Below, piece after piece: positions 44,462-56,813 of a stretch of 64,000 nucleotides of DNA; position 1 is the stretch's first letter, and each line of letters starts with the position of its first letter. Position numbers and translations under genes: made by a program. The notes under the pieces are model-generated. The model saw only the letters and a list, made by a program, of their open reading frames with translations. It was not told the origin of the DNA and made no database searches. Where the stretch lies: assembly GCF_018687715.1 (NCBI RefSeq), contig NC_056758.1, positions 33,327,467-33,391,466 of the forward strand, read 5' to 3'. The stretch is from Carya illinoinensis (taxonomy: Eukaryota; Streptophyta; Magnoliopsida; Fagales; Juglandaceae).

Positions 44462-47062
44462 ATGGCAGCTGAATTATCCGGCGGGAAGAAAGCCAATAAT
44501 CAGCTCTTGGAAGAACTAGAGGAGCTCAGCCAATCACTTTACCAATCCCATATTTCCACCACTCGAAGAACTGCCTCCCTCGCTCTACCTCGAAGTTCAG
44601 TTCCTTCAATTCCGTCCGCTGATGCGACTGCCCCGGCTAAAATCGAGGAGAAACCCAGTAACAAGATACGAAGACGTTTGTCCTTGTCTCCATGGCGTTC
44701 CCGGCCAAAGCCTAATGACGAAAACGAGAATAATCATAGAGCCCAGATAGCGAACCAGCCGGAAGTCAAGAGGTTGGATGAAAGAGCAACTTCATCAGCT
44801 GAGAAGAAGGGAATTTGGAACTGGAAACCAATAAGAGCTCTTTCTCATATTGGAATGCATAAATTGAGCTGCTTGTTTTCTGTCGAAGTTGTCTCGGTCC
44901 AGGGCCTTCCAGCTTCAATGAATGGCCTTCGGCTCTCAATCTGTGTTAGAAAGAAGGAAACAAAGGATGGAGCGGTTCATACAATGCCATCAAGGGTCTC
45001 TCAGGGAGCTGCTGATTTTGAAGAGACATTATTCGTTAGGTGCAATGTCTATTGCGGTTCGGGGAGTGCCGGAAAGCCGCTGAAATTTGAGCCACGGCCA
45101 TTTTGGATATATGTGTTTGCAGTTGATGCTGTGGAGCTTGATTTCGGGAGAAGCTCTGTGGATTTGAGCCAGCTAATTCAGGAATCAGTGGAGAAGAGCT
45201 ACGAAGGCACACGGATTCGGCAGTGGGACACAAGTTTCAGTCTTTCAGGGAAGGCAAAAGGAGGAGAACTGGTTTTGAAACTGGGGTTCCAGATTATGGA
45301 GAAAGATGGAGGGATTGAAATCTATAGTCAGGCCGAGGACTTAAGGTCAGGCAAAGCCAAGAATGCTTCTTCTTTTGCACGCAAGCAGTCGAAGACATCC
45401 TTCAGTGTCCCTAGTCCAAGGTTGTCAAGCCGAAAGGAACCTTGGACTCCTTCACAGACAGCAGCAACGGCAGAACTTCAAGGAATTGATGATTTGAATC
45501 TCGATGAGCCAGAGCCAGAACCAGCTCCCTCTGTTCCAAAGTTGGAAGAATCAGAAACAAAGATGGAAGATCTTGATCTTCCTGACTTTGAAGTCGTGGA
45601 TAAAGGCGTTGAGGTTCAAGAACGAGAGGATGATGCAGACCGGCAATCGGAAAAGTCAACTGAAGCAAAATCAGTTTCAAGCGAGGTTGTCAAAGAGATT
45701 GTGCATGATCAGGTACATCTCATAAGATTGACCGAACTTGATTCAATTGCTCAACAAATAAAGGCGCTCGAGTCTATGATGGGAGACGAGAAAATTGTCA
45801 AGACAGAGGAAGAAACAGATTCGCAAAGACTGGACGCAGACGAAGAAAACGTGACAAGGGAATTTCTTCAGTTGCTTGAGGAGGAGGAAAGTAGCAATCA
45901 TAAATTCAAGCAACCTGATGAAATTCCCCCCCTCCAGCTTGAAGGAGCCGCGGATTGTACAGAATCCGAATCCGAATCCAAAGTGTACCTCTCAGATCTT
46001 GGCAAGGGCTTAGGCTGTGTGGTCCAAACAAGGGATGGAGGCTACTTAGTTGCCATGAATCCTCTTAATACTGAAGTTGCGAGGAAAGACTCTCCAAAGC
46101 TAGCCATGCAAATATCAAAACCATTTGTCTTGCCGGCATGTCAATCCACAAGTGGGGTTGAATTGTTCCTGAGGATGGCAGCTATGGGGTTTGATGAACT
46201 TAGCTCTCAGATCTTTTCTCTGATGCCCTTGGATGATCTGATGGGTAAAACTTCAGAACAGATAGCTTTTGAAGGAATTGCTTCTGCAATCATCCAAGGG
46301 AGAAACAAGGAAGGCGCTAGCTCAAGTGCGGCTCGTACAATCGCTGCGGTAAAGCTCATGGCAACCGCGATGAGTACAGGTAGGAAAGACAGGATTTCGA
46401 CTGGGATTTGGAATGTGAATGAGGAACCATTAACAGCAGAGGAGGTTCTGGCATTCTCAATGCAGAAGATCGAGGCCACGGCAGTCGAAGCTCTGAAAAT
46501 TCAGGCCGAAATGGCCAACGAAGAAGCTCCATTTGACGTTTCTCCACTCAACAGCAAGGCTGCACCTGTTGGAAATGATCAAAACCATCCCCTGGCTTCT
46601 GCTGTACCACTGGAGGATTGGATAAAAAAACAGAGCTTGGCTACTTCTGATGGCGAGACTGGAGATGGAGCGGCAGATATCATAATAGCAGTGCTGATCC
46701 AGTTGAGGGATCCAATAAGGCGGCATGAGGCAGTTGGAGGGCCTGTGATTGCACTTGTACAAGCCACTTGTGCTGCAACCGAGGCAGATGACTATGATGA
46801 TGAAAAGAGATTCAAAATAAAAAATTTGTATGTTGGGGGTTTGAAGGTAAGGAGTGGGAAAAGAAATGCATGGGATACAGAGAAACAGAGGCTGACCGCA
46901 ATTCAATGGCTGGTTGCACATGGATTGGGGAAAGCAGGGAAGAAAGGGAAACACGTTCAGGCAAAAGGGCAAGATTTGTTTTGGAGCATTTCCTCACGAG
47001 TGATGGCCGACATGTGGCTCAAACCCATGAGAAACCCAGACGTCAAGTTTGCAGAACAGTAG
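44462..47062 (+). CDS. PMI1: PLASTID MOVEMENT IMPAIRED 1
   Basis: Single exon, 866 residues. The start is the ATG beginning MAAELSGGKK; an in-frame TTG seven codons before it is not used. PMI1 is a plant cytosolic/plasma-membrane associated protein needed for light-driven chloroplast and nuclear movement, acting with short chloroplast actin filaments. Visible marks: RRLSLSPWRSRPK (residues 71-83), KKGIWNWKPIRAL (115-127), an N-terminal C2 domain at about 134-285 (KLSCLFSVEVVSVQGLPASM, VCVRKKETKDGA-like strand, WDTSFSLSGKAKGGEL), an acidic middle (380-520), LSDLGKGLGCVVQTRDGGYL, AFEGIASAIIQGRNKEGASS and the C-terminal SSRVMADMWLKPMRNPDVK. The length is close to that of Arabidopsis PMI1. It is intact, with no sign of transfer. 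Confidence 0.96.
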   Translation: MAAELSGGKKANNQLLEELEELSQSLYQSHISTTRRTASLALPRSSVPSIPSADATAPAKIEEKPSNKIRRRLSLSPWRSRPKPNDENENNHRAQIANQPEVKRLDERATSSAEKKGIWNWKPIRALSHIGMHKLSCLFSVEVVSVQGLPASMNGLRLSICVRKKETKDGAVHTMPSRVSQGAADFEETLFVRCNVYCGSGSAGKPLKFEPRPFWIYVFAVDAVELDFGRSSVDLSQLIQESVEKSYEGTRIRQWDTSFSLSGKAKGGELVLKLGFQIMEKDGGIEIYSQAEDLRSGKAKNASSFARKQSKTSFSVPSPRLSSRKEPWTPSQTAATAELQGIDDLNLDEPEPEPAPSVPKLEESETKMEDLDLPDFEVVDKGVEVQEREDDADRQSEKSTEAKSVSSEVVKEIVHDQVHLIRLTELDSIAQQIKALESMMGDEKIVKTEEETDSQRLDADEENVTREFLQLLEEEESSNHKFKQPDEIPPLQLEGAADCTESESESKVYLSDLGKGLGCVVQTRDGGYLVAMNPLNTEVARKDSPKLAMQISKPFVLPACQSTSGVELFLRMAAMGFDELSSQIFSLMPLDDLMGKTSEQIAFEGIASAIIQGRNKEGASSSAARTIAAVKLMATAMSTGRKDRISTGIWNVNEEPLTAEEVLAFSMQKIEATAVEALKIQAEMANEEAPFDVSPLNSKAAPVGNDQNHPLASAVPLEDWIKKQSLATSDGETGDGAADIIIAVLIQLRDPIRRHEAVGGPVIALVQATCAATEADDYDDEKRFKIKNLYVGGLKVRSGKRNAWDTEKQRLTAIQWLVAHGLGKAGKKGKHVQAKGQDLFWSISSRVMADMWLKPMRNPDVKFAEQ

Positions 47063-49598
47063 TAGTCTTTCTTGTTTAAATCCACATACATATAGAGCAA
47101 ATTCCTTTCATTGCCAATTGCCATAATCAGCAACATCGCTTCTTTTTTTCCCAACATAAGGAATTCGACAAAAATTACAGAGGGTGAGATTTGATGCTGT
47201 TTGTAAGTAGATTTCTGTCAACATTGCGATGGATCGAGATGTTCTATAATTTTCTAACTTAAATACTTTCAATAATTCGGAGAGAGATACACATAATATA
47301 TGAACTTTACTATACTTAATATCGTCTCCTCATTAATCACAGGCAACATATAATACCGTAGGGTTTACAATCTATGTCTTTATCTCTCTCAAATTATAGA
47401 ATTATTTGGGTCAAGAAATTATAGAGAATCTCAATCCCATTTGATGATAGAAAACACAATCTTGTTGCATTTGTAATCTATATAAAGTTTGTAATGCACC
47501 TTATATTATGAAATAAAGTGATTAAATTCATTAATATTGAGTCACCCAATAAATATAATGCATATTTTGTGTACTTTTTGTTTCCTTTCTTGTATTGTTC
47601 AGAAAACATTTGGCTAATTTTCGGCCAGCTTTAACATCCCAACCTGAGGAAACAACTCTACGCGATGCGACCAGAATGCTGACATGTTTGAGAGATGCCA
47701 TTGTGTTATAAGGAACTAGACGGACACATAATAGTTAATAATATCAGAATGTATAAGAAAAGCACCTATGCCTAACAAAATCAAGGGAATACTCATAATT
47801 GTAATCATTTTATCACCATCTTTTCTTACGATAACAGAAGAATGAAAAGATTCTTCAAAAGTCTAGTTCTTAAAAGTGCATGATAAATATCAACAAAACC
47901 TAATATCACAAAAGAAATTAAGTGAAGTACTCTAGACACAAAGTATTGAAAGGTATTTATAATTTCTTCTCTAAGGCCTATCCCCAACCCAGAGTAGCTA
48001 GGCGGGGATGCGGAATACTTCTTACCTATGCTACAAATGGTTATTAATGAATTGAGATGATATAAGTTGAGATAAAAGTTTAAGGTTAAATAAAATATTA
48101 TTAAAATATTACCAATTGTCATCTCTAAATTTAAATCAGATCATTTTCTCAAAAAAATTTAGATCAGATGAAGTCCGTTTTGAGTTTATTTCTATGTGAT
48201 GATTGTAAACAAATTATCTCGTAACTCATATTATTTTCTCATGAACTGTGATGATCGTAAACAATTTGAGATCACATATATAGCTGTAGACCAAAAAAAA
48301 TCAATGTAACTATAGAATTTAATTCAGAAGGATAGAGAAAGGGTACTGAATCATAATTTTCACGATGCATGTGCAAACTGCAGAAAGTTGGAAACAACAT
48401 GCATGGCGTGTGAACATCGAAGTACATATATTTTTTTAGCATTTGGGAATTAGGGTTACAGTATAGTCAGTATTTTCTTTGCAAAAAATGAATTCCTTCG
48501 TTTAAAATAAAAAATTGTCAAATTTACCTTTTTTTTTAAAAATGAGTATGCAAACTTTATATATCTTAAAACTGTATAAATCATTTCTCATAAGATATTC
48601 CGTTACGTGTGAAGGGATATTAGGCCATTCTTCATGAATTAACGGGCTCGGTAAGCTATATATTTAGTTCAAAATAATAATACATATAGTTACAATTTTA
48701 CATACAAGATCTATTTTATCAGTTTTCTTTTTAAATTCAAAATTTTCATTTTAAATTTAATAATTTTCAATGTATCAATAACTAATACGTCACAAAGTAT
48801 TGTTATGCAAATAAAAATTATAAGTGCAAATAGCCTTTTTCTTTAAGCTAATGGTCTCTTCGACTGCAATAATTCCCTTTGACGGTTAGATTTTCATTTT
48901 CTCATAGCATGCAGTTGTAGAAAGTAGAAACAACCATCTTTCTTGTGCTCTTTCTTTCTTTCTTTCATGGACCCTTGAGTTTTCCTGCAATTCAATTGCC
49001 AGAGGGCTCATTTATTGTTCTAGAAGTTTACATGTCATCAGCAAATGTTGTCTAAAAACCCACACCAAACATTAATCAATGATGTGTAAATTATTTGAAG
49101 TATTCATCTCATTTTTACTTAAATCCTCAAATTTAGGAAAATTTTTTAGATGATTTTCATCTGTTATGTATCAAGCCTGACAGATGATATTTCTGCTGTT
49201 TCATCATGGCCAATGGGTCTTTGCTCTGAGATCTTCCTCACAAGAGATCGTGGCCTCTGCATTGCACTCTGGGCCCTGGTATATTGGATTGGAGACAGAA
49301 TAGTTACCTACACATCAACACTCCAGTCTCCACCTCTGTAGACGATTCACACCTTTAAGGGGGGCGGGGCGGATAGCAACGGCAGGTAAGGCTATCAACA
49401 GAAATACATTGCAATCCAAGTAGAACAGCGATGTAGTTTCATCCTATTTACAGACCGGACTTCATAAAGTCCAAAACTTGGAATAAAATTCATAGAAATA
49501 TCTGGACTTGCTACGTTAAATCTCAGAAATACAATGTTTGCCGCTCAGCTGCTCTCTTTGGCAAATGGCCGCAGTATTTGTACAAGCCATATGCAAAC
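47063..49598. other. Intergenic between PMI1 and MCD1 (tail to tail)
   Basis: The first 200 bp are the PMI1 3' UTR. 48030-48120 has a short repeat (GAATTGAGATGATATAAGTT, AAATAAAATATTATTAAAAT) of the type common as MITE remnants. The rest is AT-rich with no supported gene. Confidence 0.45.
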
Positions 49599-51910
49599 TT
49601 AAAGTTTCTGCGTTTCCTCGGAGGATGAGTTGCTTTCAAATGAAATTGGGGCACGATTTTCTTTGGGAGGCATTGACTCACCCGTTTGATTATTAGAGCT
49701 CTGTTCTACTTGCTCATCTGACCTTGACTGGTCCTTGAATGGTCTCTCAAAATCTTTAGCATTTCTAGGATCTATCACTAAATTATTGAATTTTTGCTCC
49801 TGCCATAAACCAAAAAGAAAAAAATAAAACAAAGAATCGGAAGGGAACATGTTGGAAGGGCATTTTATGCCCCCTAGCAATCAACAATCACCCGTCAATT
49901 CACACATGCAAAGACATAACGCAGAATAGATACAATTAAATTCAAGTTCCTAGCTAATTAAACAACTTCTACGGTCAACTATACCTGTAGGTAGATGGAT
50001 GCTGGGTAGAGCTGTGAGCTAATATATGCAAGGAAACATGCTTTTGACAATGACCATTTTAGCTTATTCCTATAAACTATTCAACTACACCTAGGTTTGC
50101 AAAATCCAAGATACTGCATATCATTTCAAAATGCAATAGGAAGAAACCACCCCCCTAAAGTTGGTGAATCTATTAAGGTATAGAACTTAGATTTATTCCC
50201 TGTTCCCATTAGTAACCATAGTCCTTAGTACTTACCGTTTGTAGTCCTTCAAGCTTTCTCTGCAATGCCTCATGCTCAGCTTGAATACGGAATGGAACAC
50301 CATGCTTTTGATACACATTATTTTGTGCCAAGTCTTCATCAATGTCGCTAGTTGTCGTTGCAAAAGGATGATTAGCAGGAATCCATCTAATCGTATCAGG
50401 GTCAACATCAGGAGGCACCAATTCCCCTTCTTTAAGAAAAATTGTAGGTCTCTTCCACTGGTATGCTCGTGATCTCCTCTTCTGGTGGATGGCTTGTTCC
50501 TCTTCCGTCAAAGTTACTGGGGCTAAACGATAAACCTTTCCACACACTTCGATGGTTGAATTGCCCTTCCCAACTTTCACCAACGGATTATTGAATGGAT
50601 CTTCATACTTGAGAGGCCTTGAACTGAGTGAAATCCACAAGAAATAGCACATCATTATTTGTGCAAAGAGAATGTCATGACTAGAAACCTAGAAGTGGAT
50701 CTAAAACCAGCTTATTGAGACAAAAAGTTAAAGGTACATTTTCATATAGAAAAAACCCCTCTTAGGATCACATCAATCATCATGCATACCACTTTTACAA
50801 TTCAAAGCTCAAAAACAGAAGGAAGGTGTTAAGGATTAGGATCATACATGCCTCTTCTATCAGATCTTAGCTGGCCACGTCTGACAAGATCAGCAACAGA
50901 GCCAGGACGGCTTTCCCTCGACTTCCTTGTGGCATATAATCTTACACCGATTACCAAAAATGCAATCACAATACATAAACCTATAGCAAAATTACTCCCT
51001 CTGTATCTATTCATCTGAGATCATGAAAGAAATCCAGTAAACGTGTGCACAAATAGCCAATGCTTACTCTTCAAATAGAAAGAATAAATAAAATCTTAAA
51101 ATGACTGAAGTTCCCATGGCAGAAACTCAATATCAACAGTACCACATACTTCTGATAATACACATGCATAAACCATCTCCCTCAAAACTACCACCTTCAC
51201 CAACACAGAATCAACCCACTAGTCACAACCCACTCCATACTTTCAAACAATCTAAAATTGATCAATTTATTCATTAACTGATAGGGCTGCTGGTGTTATA
51301 AATTGGATTATGAACTTTTAGGTTTTCGAGGGTAACTTTGTTGTAGGGTTTTCAAAATTATAATAGTTGTTCTTAATTATAAAGTTTAGATTTTTACTAC
51401 ATTATAACCTATAGGCATCCCACAGCTGCCGTCTTGGCCACGGCTTCATCAGTACTCAATACCAAGCACAAAGAATCCGGTAACCAGCGCCCTTTAAAGA
51501 ATTTATACGACCATTGATACGAGAAACTGAATATTCCAAAAAGGCATCGAGCAGCAACGTTCCCACATTGGTTTTTCAATTTCAATGAAAAAGAATTGAA
51601 AGCGAAAGAGAGAGTGACAAAGTGTTACCACAAAAACAACGGGAGGGGAAGAGCTGATTATCCCTTGAAATTTGGTTAGCCGGTCTTTTACAATCACGGA
51701 AATTCTCTCACTCTTAACCACCGCCTCATCTCGGTCACTGTGGTCCTCTCCCCCGCAACTCAAAGAATCGGTAACCGCTCTCAGTAAAAACAACTTCCGG
51801 TGGATCTTTAGTCTGTTTCTGCTCGGCCTACCACTACTTAGCCCAATATCTGCTCTGAGTTCAACTAAATTCGAACGCTTCGAACCCCAAACTGGCTGCT
51901 TCGTATCCAT
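49599..51910 (-). CDS. MCD1: MULTIPLE CHLOROPLAST DIVISION SITE 1
   Basis: Four exons on the minus strand: 51910-51629, 51014-50848, 50623-50236 and 49799-49599. All introns are GT-AG and in frame; the product is 345 residues. MCD1 is a plant-specific protein of the chloroplast inner envelope that helps place the FtsZ division ring together with the Min system. Visible marks: a basic N-terminal region (1-94, targeting), one transmembrane segment at about residues 102-120 (FAIGLCIVIAFLVIGVRLY), SVADLVRRGQLRSDRRG right after it, and a conserved soluble part with PLKYEDPFNNPLVKVGKG, CGKVYRLAPVTLTEEEQ, RAYQWKRPTIFLKEG, DPDTIRWIPANHPFATT and NNVYQKHGVPFRIQAEHEAL. The acidic Ser/Gln-rich tail ends EETQKL. 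The second exon's donor (GCAT/GTATGA) was chosen because it restores the conserved order. Confidence 0.9.
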
Positions 51911-52279
51911 GATTAGCAGAAAAGTTTAACCAAATCAGGAATATGGGTTACATTACGAGCGAAATACTCCATAAAGAAAGAAAAGGAAATGGAAGTGCCT
52001 ACCCGGAAAGAAATGGGATGGAATTGAAGAGTTCCGGTTGATGCCATTTATAAGTTACAGTGCCTATACAGTGATTCAAGGATAGGGTTTCTGAGGATTA
52101 CCGTTGTCTGTATCATACGAGAGGGGCGATTTGTCCTTCGTGAAAAATTAAAAAGATCTCAGAACTATCGATCATTTCATTTTCACTCGTTCCTCCAGGC
52201 TCCAGGGGAGTCGTTTGGTTGGCGAGAAGATTTGAAGGTAATACTTCAAATAAATTAAGTTCAAGACTTAACAACAGGT

Positions 52280-52351
52280 GGATCCGTGGCGCAATGGTAG
52301 CGCGTCCGACTCCAGATCGGAAGGTTGCGTGTTCGATTCACGTCGGGTTCA
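52280..52351 (+). tRNA. trnW: tRNA-Trp (anticodon CCA)
   Basis: 72 nt folding as a cloverleaf. The acceptor stem GGATCCG pairs with CGGGTTC (one G-T pair), with A as discriminator. The anticodon stem TCCGA/TCGGA closes the loop CTCCAGA with anticodon CCA at 52311-52313. The T arm contains GGTTCGATTCC-type bases (GTTCGATTCAC). It is a cytosolic-type nuclear gene without intron. A CAACA-rich stretch just upstream (52271-52276) and a T run downstream are usual for plant tRNA genes. Confidence 0.96.
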
Positions 52352-52361
52352 AGTTTCCCAA

Positions 52362-52366
52362 TTTTT
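52362..52366 (+). terminator. RNA polymerase III terminator of tRNA-Trp
   Basis: TTTTT eleven bases after the last tRNA base. Confidence 0.75.
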
Positions 52367-52849
52367 CTCCCCTAACCCTTTACCCCACGAGATGGGTCCG
52401 AAAAGGGGAAATTTTTTATTTTATTTTTATTTTTTTATACTCTTAATTTTATTTATTTTTTAAATCACAATATTATTAGAAAATATTTTCTAAATCATTA
52501 AATAAAACAAAAATATTTATTGGTGAGACTTGAGAGTAGCATTTTTCTGGCCCTTAATACGTATTAAGACAATTAATCAACTGTTTTGACAACCTACGAG
52601 AAGTTGATACAACTATAAAATCCTCTTCTTGAGAAGATGCTAAATTGCTAATCACATTATAAATTTTATACTGAAATTTTTACAAATTACCAATCACCAA
52701 TATAATAAATATAAATTTGTAAAGTATATAAAACTTGTGATATCTCAATGTTTCCTCGACTTTTTATATGAAATGAAAATTCATCGTTAAATTAATGGAT
52801 CAAAAAATTATGGATCTAACACGTTTGATAAAAGGAAAATACTTAGTAC

Positions 52850-53066
52850 ATTGAAGAAGTGTACCGATCAATATTTTTTAAATTATTTGTATGTGTTTTT
52901 TTTTAATATTTAAAAAAATACACAAATGCTAAAAAAAATCAAGTTTATTTTTCTTAAACTAATTAAATTCTTCTATTCATTATCCACATATTAAATATTT
53001 GATAAAAGAAAAAAATTAAAAAAATATATAATGTGTGAATAGTACGAGATTGTGTAGCTTTTTTCG
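52850..53066. mobile_element. MITE family A, copy 4 (reverse)
   Basis: Carries the family core in reverse (TTCTTAAACTAATTAAATTC then TTCTATTCATTATCCACATA), the closest match to copy 1. Flanks TAGTACATTGAAGAAGTGTAC and GTACGAGATTGTGTAGC make the ends. Confidence 0.6.
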
Positions 53067-53489
53067 AATGGCCTTTGACGAAATCCTTTGTTGTGTCTCC
53101 TATTCTGATTTTTTAACTCATGGTTTCATCAGGATTCCTATAATAGCTAAGAGAGATGGTCGTAGGATTCTCATACTTGTGATCTTTTCAATAGTTATTA
53201 GTTATAATAAAGTCTTAAAAAATATAGATAATATATAGAAAAAGTGAAGGAGAGGGCTTTGCAGCTATTGTCCACTAAACTGAAGAGTTTTCCACAAAAG
53301 AAAAGTCAAGAATCAGCCGAAGAGCCTGCGATACCCAAAATTTTCTTTTACAACACTAACATCTAGGATAGACATGACGGTCCACTTGAATCGAATCTCT
53401 TGATTAGCCCACTCTATCCTTTAACTTGGGAGGTCATTATAAATCTGGTAGTTCAATTTTTTTTTTTTTTTTATAAAATAATGCTAAAG

Positions 53490-53770
53490 GATTTTATGTA
53501 AATAGATTCATAAATTGATATGACTTGATGTAATATATTGAATCTATTTTAGAATAAAATTAACTTTATAATCTGATATATTATACTAAATCAAGTTAGT
53601 TTTTGAATGAGAATTACTGCAGATACAAAGATATTATATAAAATAAACATATAAATTGATGTAATTTTATGGAATATGTTAAATCTACTTTATAATAAAA
53701 TTAAATTTACAATCTGATATATAACATCAAGTACATCAATTTGTGAGTTTACTTTTATGTAATTATTTTG
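53490..53770. repeat. Tandem pair of a short AT-rich MITE-like unit
   Basis: 53497-53607 and 53640-53765 are two related units, offset by about 143 bp. Each has TAAATTGATRTRATTT, TTAAATCTACTTTATAATAA (or ATTTTAGAATAA), and ACAATCTGATATAT. Each unit is itself a loose palindrome (ATTGATGTAATTT ... ACATCAATTTGTG). Confidence 0.55.
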
Positions 53771-54263
53771 TGGCTAAAATATTTTTTATTTTTATTTTAA
53801 ATAGGTACCTGTTTAAAGAATAAAAGGTCAAATTTTCCAAATAAGGAAAATAATGGTTATATAGGATGTGTCAAAATGGATAGAAGTCAGTATGATTAAC
53901 AGAGGCTACGATCAAAATTCATTACTAAGGCAAAGTCCTCTTTATAATTAAGTATATTATTGACATAATAGATTAAGTACCTTTCGGCCTAATGTCACCG
54001 CCCTTCCTTTTAGGGGCAAGATGTCCGGTGATCGAGTTTCCATACAAAAAGAATAAGACCCATATGAGCTTAGAGGATGAGCAAATTCAATTTGATGGTG
54101 GGAAGTGATGATAATGATGAAGCATGCGTGTTTATTGCGTGAGAAACATCCAAACCCATTAAAGATAAAGGAAAATGGAGAAGAGTACTCCATGCAAAGG
54201 CCTTTCCAATTCATCAGAATTGCATGCTTTTTTTGCATGACCAATATAACTCTTTCTTTATAG

Positions 54264-54431
54264 GAAAAATATAGTTACAAATATAATTATACATTAATCC
54301 GTGCACCAATTTGATATAATTGGTCAAAAAGTAAATTTTATTGAAAACGGTATTAATTTAAATTTTAAGTATGAATGAATCAATATTTATACGCAGATTA
54401 GTACGCGACTTTACTTATATATAATAAAACT
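54264..54431. mobile_element. MITE family B, copy 3
   Basis: Core TTGGTCAAAAAGTAAATTTT, ATTGAAAACGGTATTAATTT and AAATTTTAAGTATGAATGAA match copy 1 (26268-26430) in the same orientation. It ends about 90 bp before the Tekay 3' LTR. Confidence 0.7.
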
Positions 54432-54523
54432 ATTCTTTATATTATCTCGCTCGCAATCTTTCAAAATTGAAAAGTATATCTTTTTTCCGTAGAATATTAT
54501 ACGTTATAAATGATAGTGGTAAT

Positions 54524-56696
54524 TGTGACGCTCCCAAAATCTCCACGCCCGAACACGGGGAAATTGAGACGTTCGGATGGTGACAACCCGGGTCACCATC
54601 CCATCGACGGGTGCCGAGTGTGTGCAAGGCAACAGATGTGTACAGAGAAACACGCAGCGGATAACGAAAGTCAAACTAAGTACCAGAATTTCTCTTAACG
54701 TAATACAAGCTGTTTAAAACCTACGTACATAAAATATTACAAGCACAAATACAGTTTTAAACAAATATAAAAGATAGCATCAGCAACCCGGCGGAGCCGC
54801 ATCCTCGGGCTCAGCCTCCTCCTCTTCGTCTTCTAACTCTGCACCAAAAGCTACGGAACCACGAATGGTACCGCAGGTAAGTAAAACCCAAACACTACCA
54901 GATAAAAACACATAAAACTCAAATAAATGCATGAAACATGCCCAATGCACAAAGCCCATAAAAACCCAAGTTTTCCACACACGCCAAAAACCCATTTGGC
55001 CCAAAAGCATATCCTTTCTGAAAAACACGCCAAAAGTCACATTTGGCCGCCAAAAGTCCATTTGGCCCAATATCTCGCCGGAAGTCCATCCGGTCCAATA
55101 TCTCGCCAGAAGTCCATCTGGCCCACGCCAAAAGTCCCATTTGGCCTCATAAACCATTATCCAATTTTAACCGTATGCACCATGACCTCCCCTAGGGGTC
55201 ACCCGCACACCCTGGCTCCAGTGTCACACCGTAGAGTACCACCACGCATGTGACACCTAACGAGCGATGCCCAGTTCCGCGCCTCCCACGCGTGCGTAGC
55301 CAAGCATCCTCTAGCCCTCGCCAGCGAAGGACCACGGAGTCGGTGAGTAGGGCGATGCCCAGTTCCGCGCCCGGCGCGTTCGTAGCCAAGCATCCCCTAG
55401 CCCCGCTCCCGTCATCTCTCTCGACAACTCAGGGGACATCACTCAGTTTATTCCGCTCCCGAGTGACTAGAGGAGCTCCACCGAGATAATAACCCATCCC
55501 GGCTTGGGCTCGTGATACACACGCACCCGTAAAACCACTCACGCCAATACACAGGCTTTTCACACGTGAACAAAAACACACATGCATGCACCATGAAATG
55601 CCAAATCAATGCATAATAAAATAACCAACCAACATAAATCAATTAAACAGACAACTCCGTCCTCCATCCATCCGACCCCCGAAACTCCTTGGACTCAGTC
55701 CGGAATCAACAACCAACAACAGTAAATATTTGAATGAGCAATATATATTAAAATCTGAAAATAGGGTTTGGAAAATACTTACAGCGCTATACGGCAATTT
55801 TAGAAAGCAAGCGGCGTTGCAAATGGCGGAAAAACAGCAACGTCACAGTGAAAATTCACTGTGGCCGTGGGTCTGAAAAACCCACTTTTGAACGGGGACA
55901 AACTAGGACACGAGATTGATAGGGAATGGTCTAGGGATGGTTATGAAGCTATTGGAAACGACGGACGGCCGTGGGTGGCGGCGGAATCGCCGGAAATGGC
56001 CGAAAATAGCAAATCGGAAAACAAGCTCGTAGGAGCTGCTCCGGTGGTCGTTGGAGGCCGGAAATGGGTGGGTTAGGACGGCAAGGAGTCGGTGATGAAG
56101 TGGTGAAGAAATGGTGGCCGGAGGTGGAGCGACGGCGGCAAATCGGAGTGAAATCCATGCGGCCTTGTTGGGTTTTTTCCGGCCAAATGGCCGGCCGATT
56201 GGGGGTGGCTTTCGGAGGGGTGGTGCGCCGGAGGGAGGGGGAACTTTTGGGACCGGTGGGGGTCCGGTTGGTGGCCGGACGGCGATGGGCTGGAAGAGAG
56301 AGAGAGCCGGCGCGGGGGAGAGGGAGGAGAGAGAGAGAGAGAGCACCGGGGGGGTCCGAACGCGGGAGAGAGGAAGAGAAAAGAAAAAAAGAAAAAAAAA
56401 AGAAAAAGAAGGAAAAAGGAAAAGAAGGGAAAAAGAAAAAAGGAAAAAGAGAAAAAAGGAAAAAGATGTGAAAAGAGATGAGGTCCAATCCTCACTCCGG
56501 AAAAACGAAACAAACCGCCAAAAAAGATTAAAACCACAAAACAACTTAAAGAAATAAAACACAACCTCAAATAAATTAAATTAAATTAAAACCCAATTTT
56601 TTAAAACGCAATTAAATTAAAATAAAATAACTGATATATTAATTAAAATAAACACAATTATTTCAGCGAAAATACACTTAAAAGCGGGTCATCACA
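54524..56696 (-). repeat. 3' LTR of Tekay copy 2
   Basis: 2173 bp. In minus orientation it starts TGTGATGACCC after the PPT and ends GGGAGCGTCACA. It has the same internal blocks as copy 1: pyrimidine-rich leader, GC-rich block, donor-like CTGTAAGTATT, duplicated block and tandem GGCCAAATG units (about 54985-55150). Confidence 0.94.
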
Positions 56697-56709
56697 TCCT
56701 CCCCTCCTT
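56697..56709 (-). promoter_or_regulatory. Polypurine tract of Tekay copy 2
   Basis: Minus strand AAGGAGGGGAGGA directly before the 3' LTR, identical to copy 1. Confidence 0.88.
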
Positions 56710-56813
56710 AAAAACAATTTCGTCCTCGAAATTGCAAATCAACCACCAACTTAAAGCAAGCCACATAAACGCTCATAAACCAACTGAGATCAAGATTAAA
56801 ATACATACCTTCA

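Noticed and set aside
49150..49341. 63-codon frame starting MIFICYVSSLTDDIS
   Set aside because: No domain, no leader or UTR signs; chance frame in the intergenic region.
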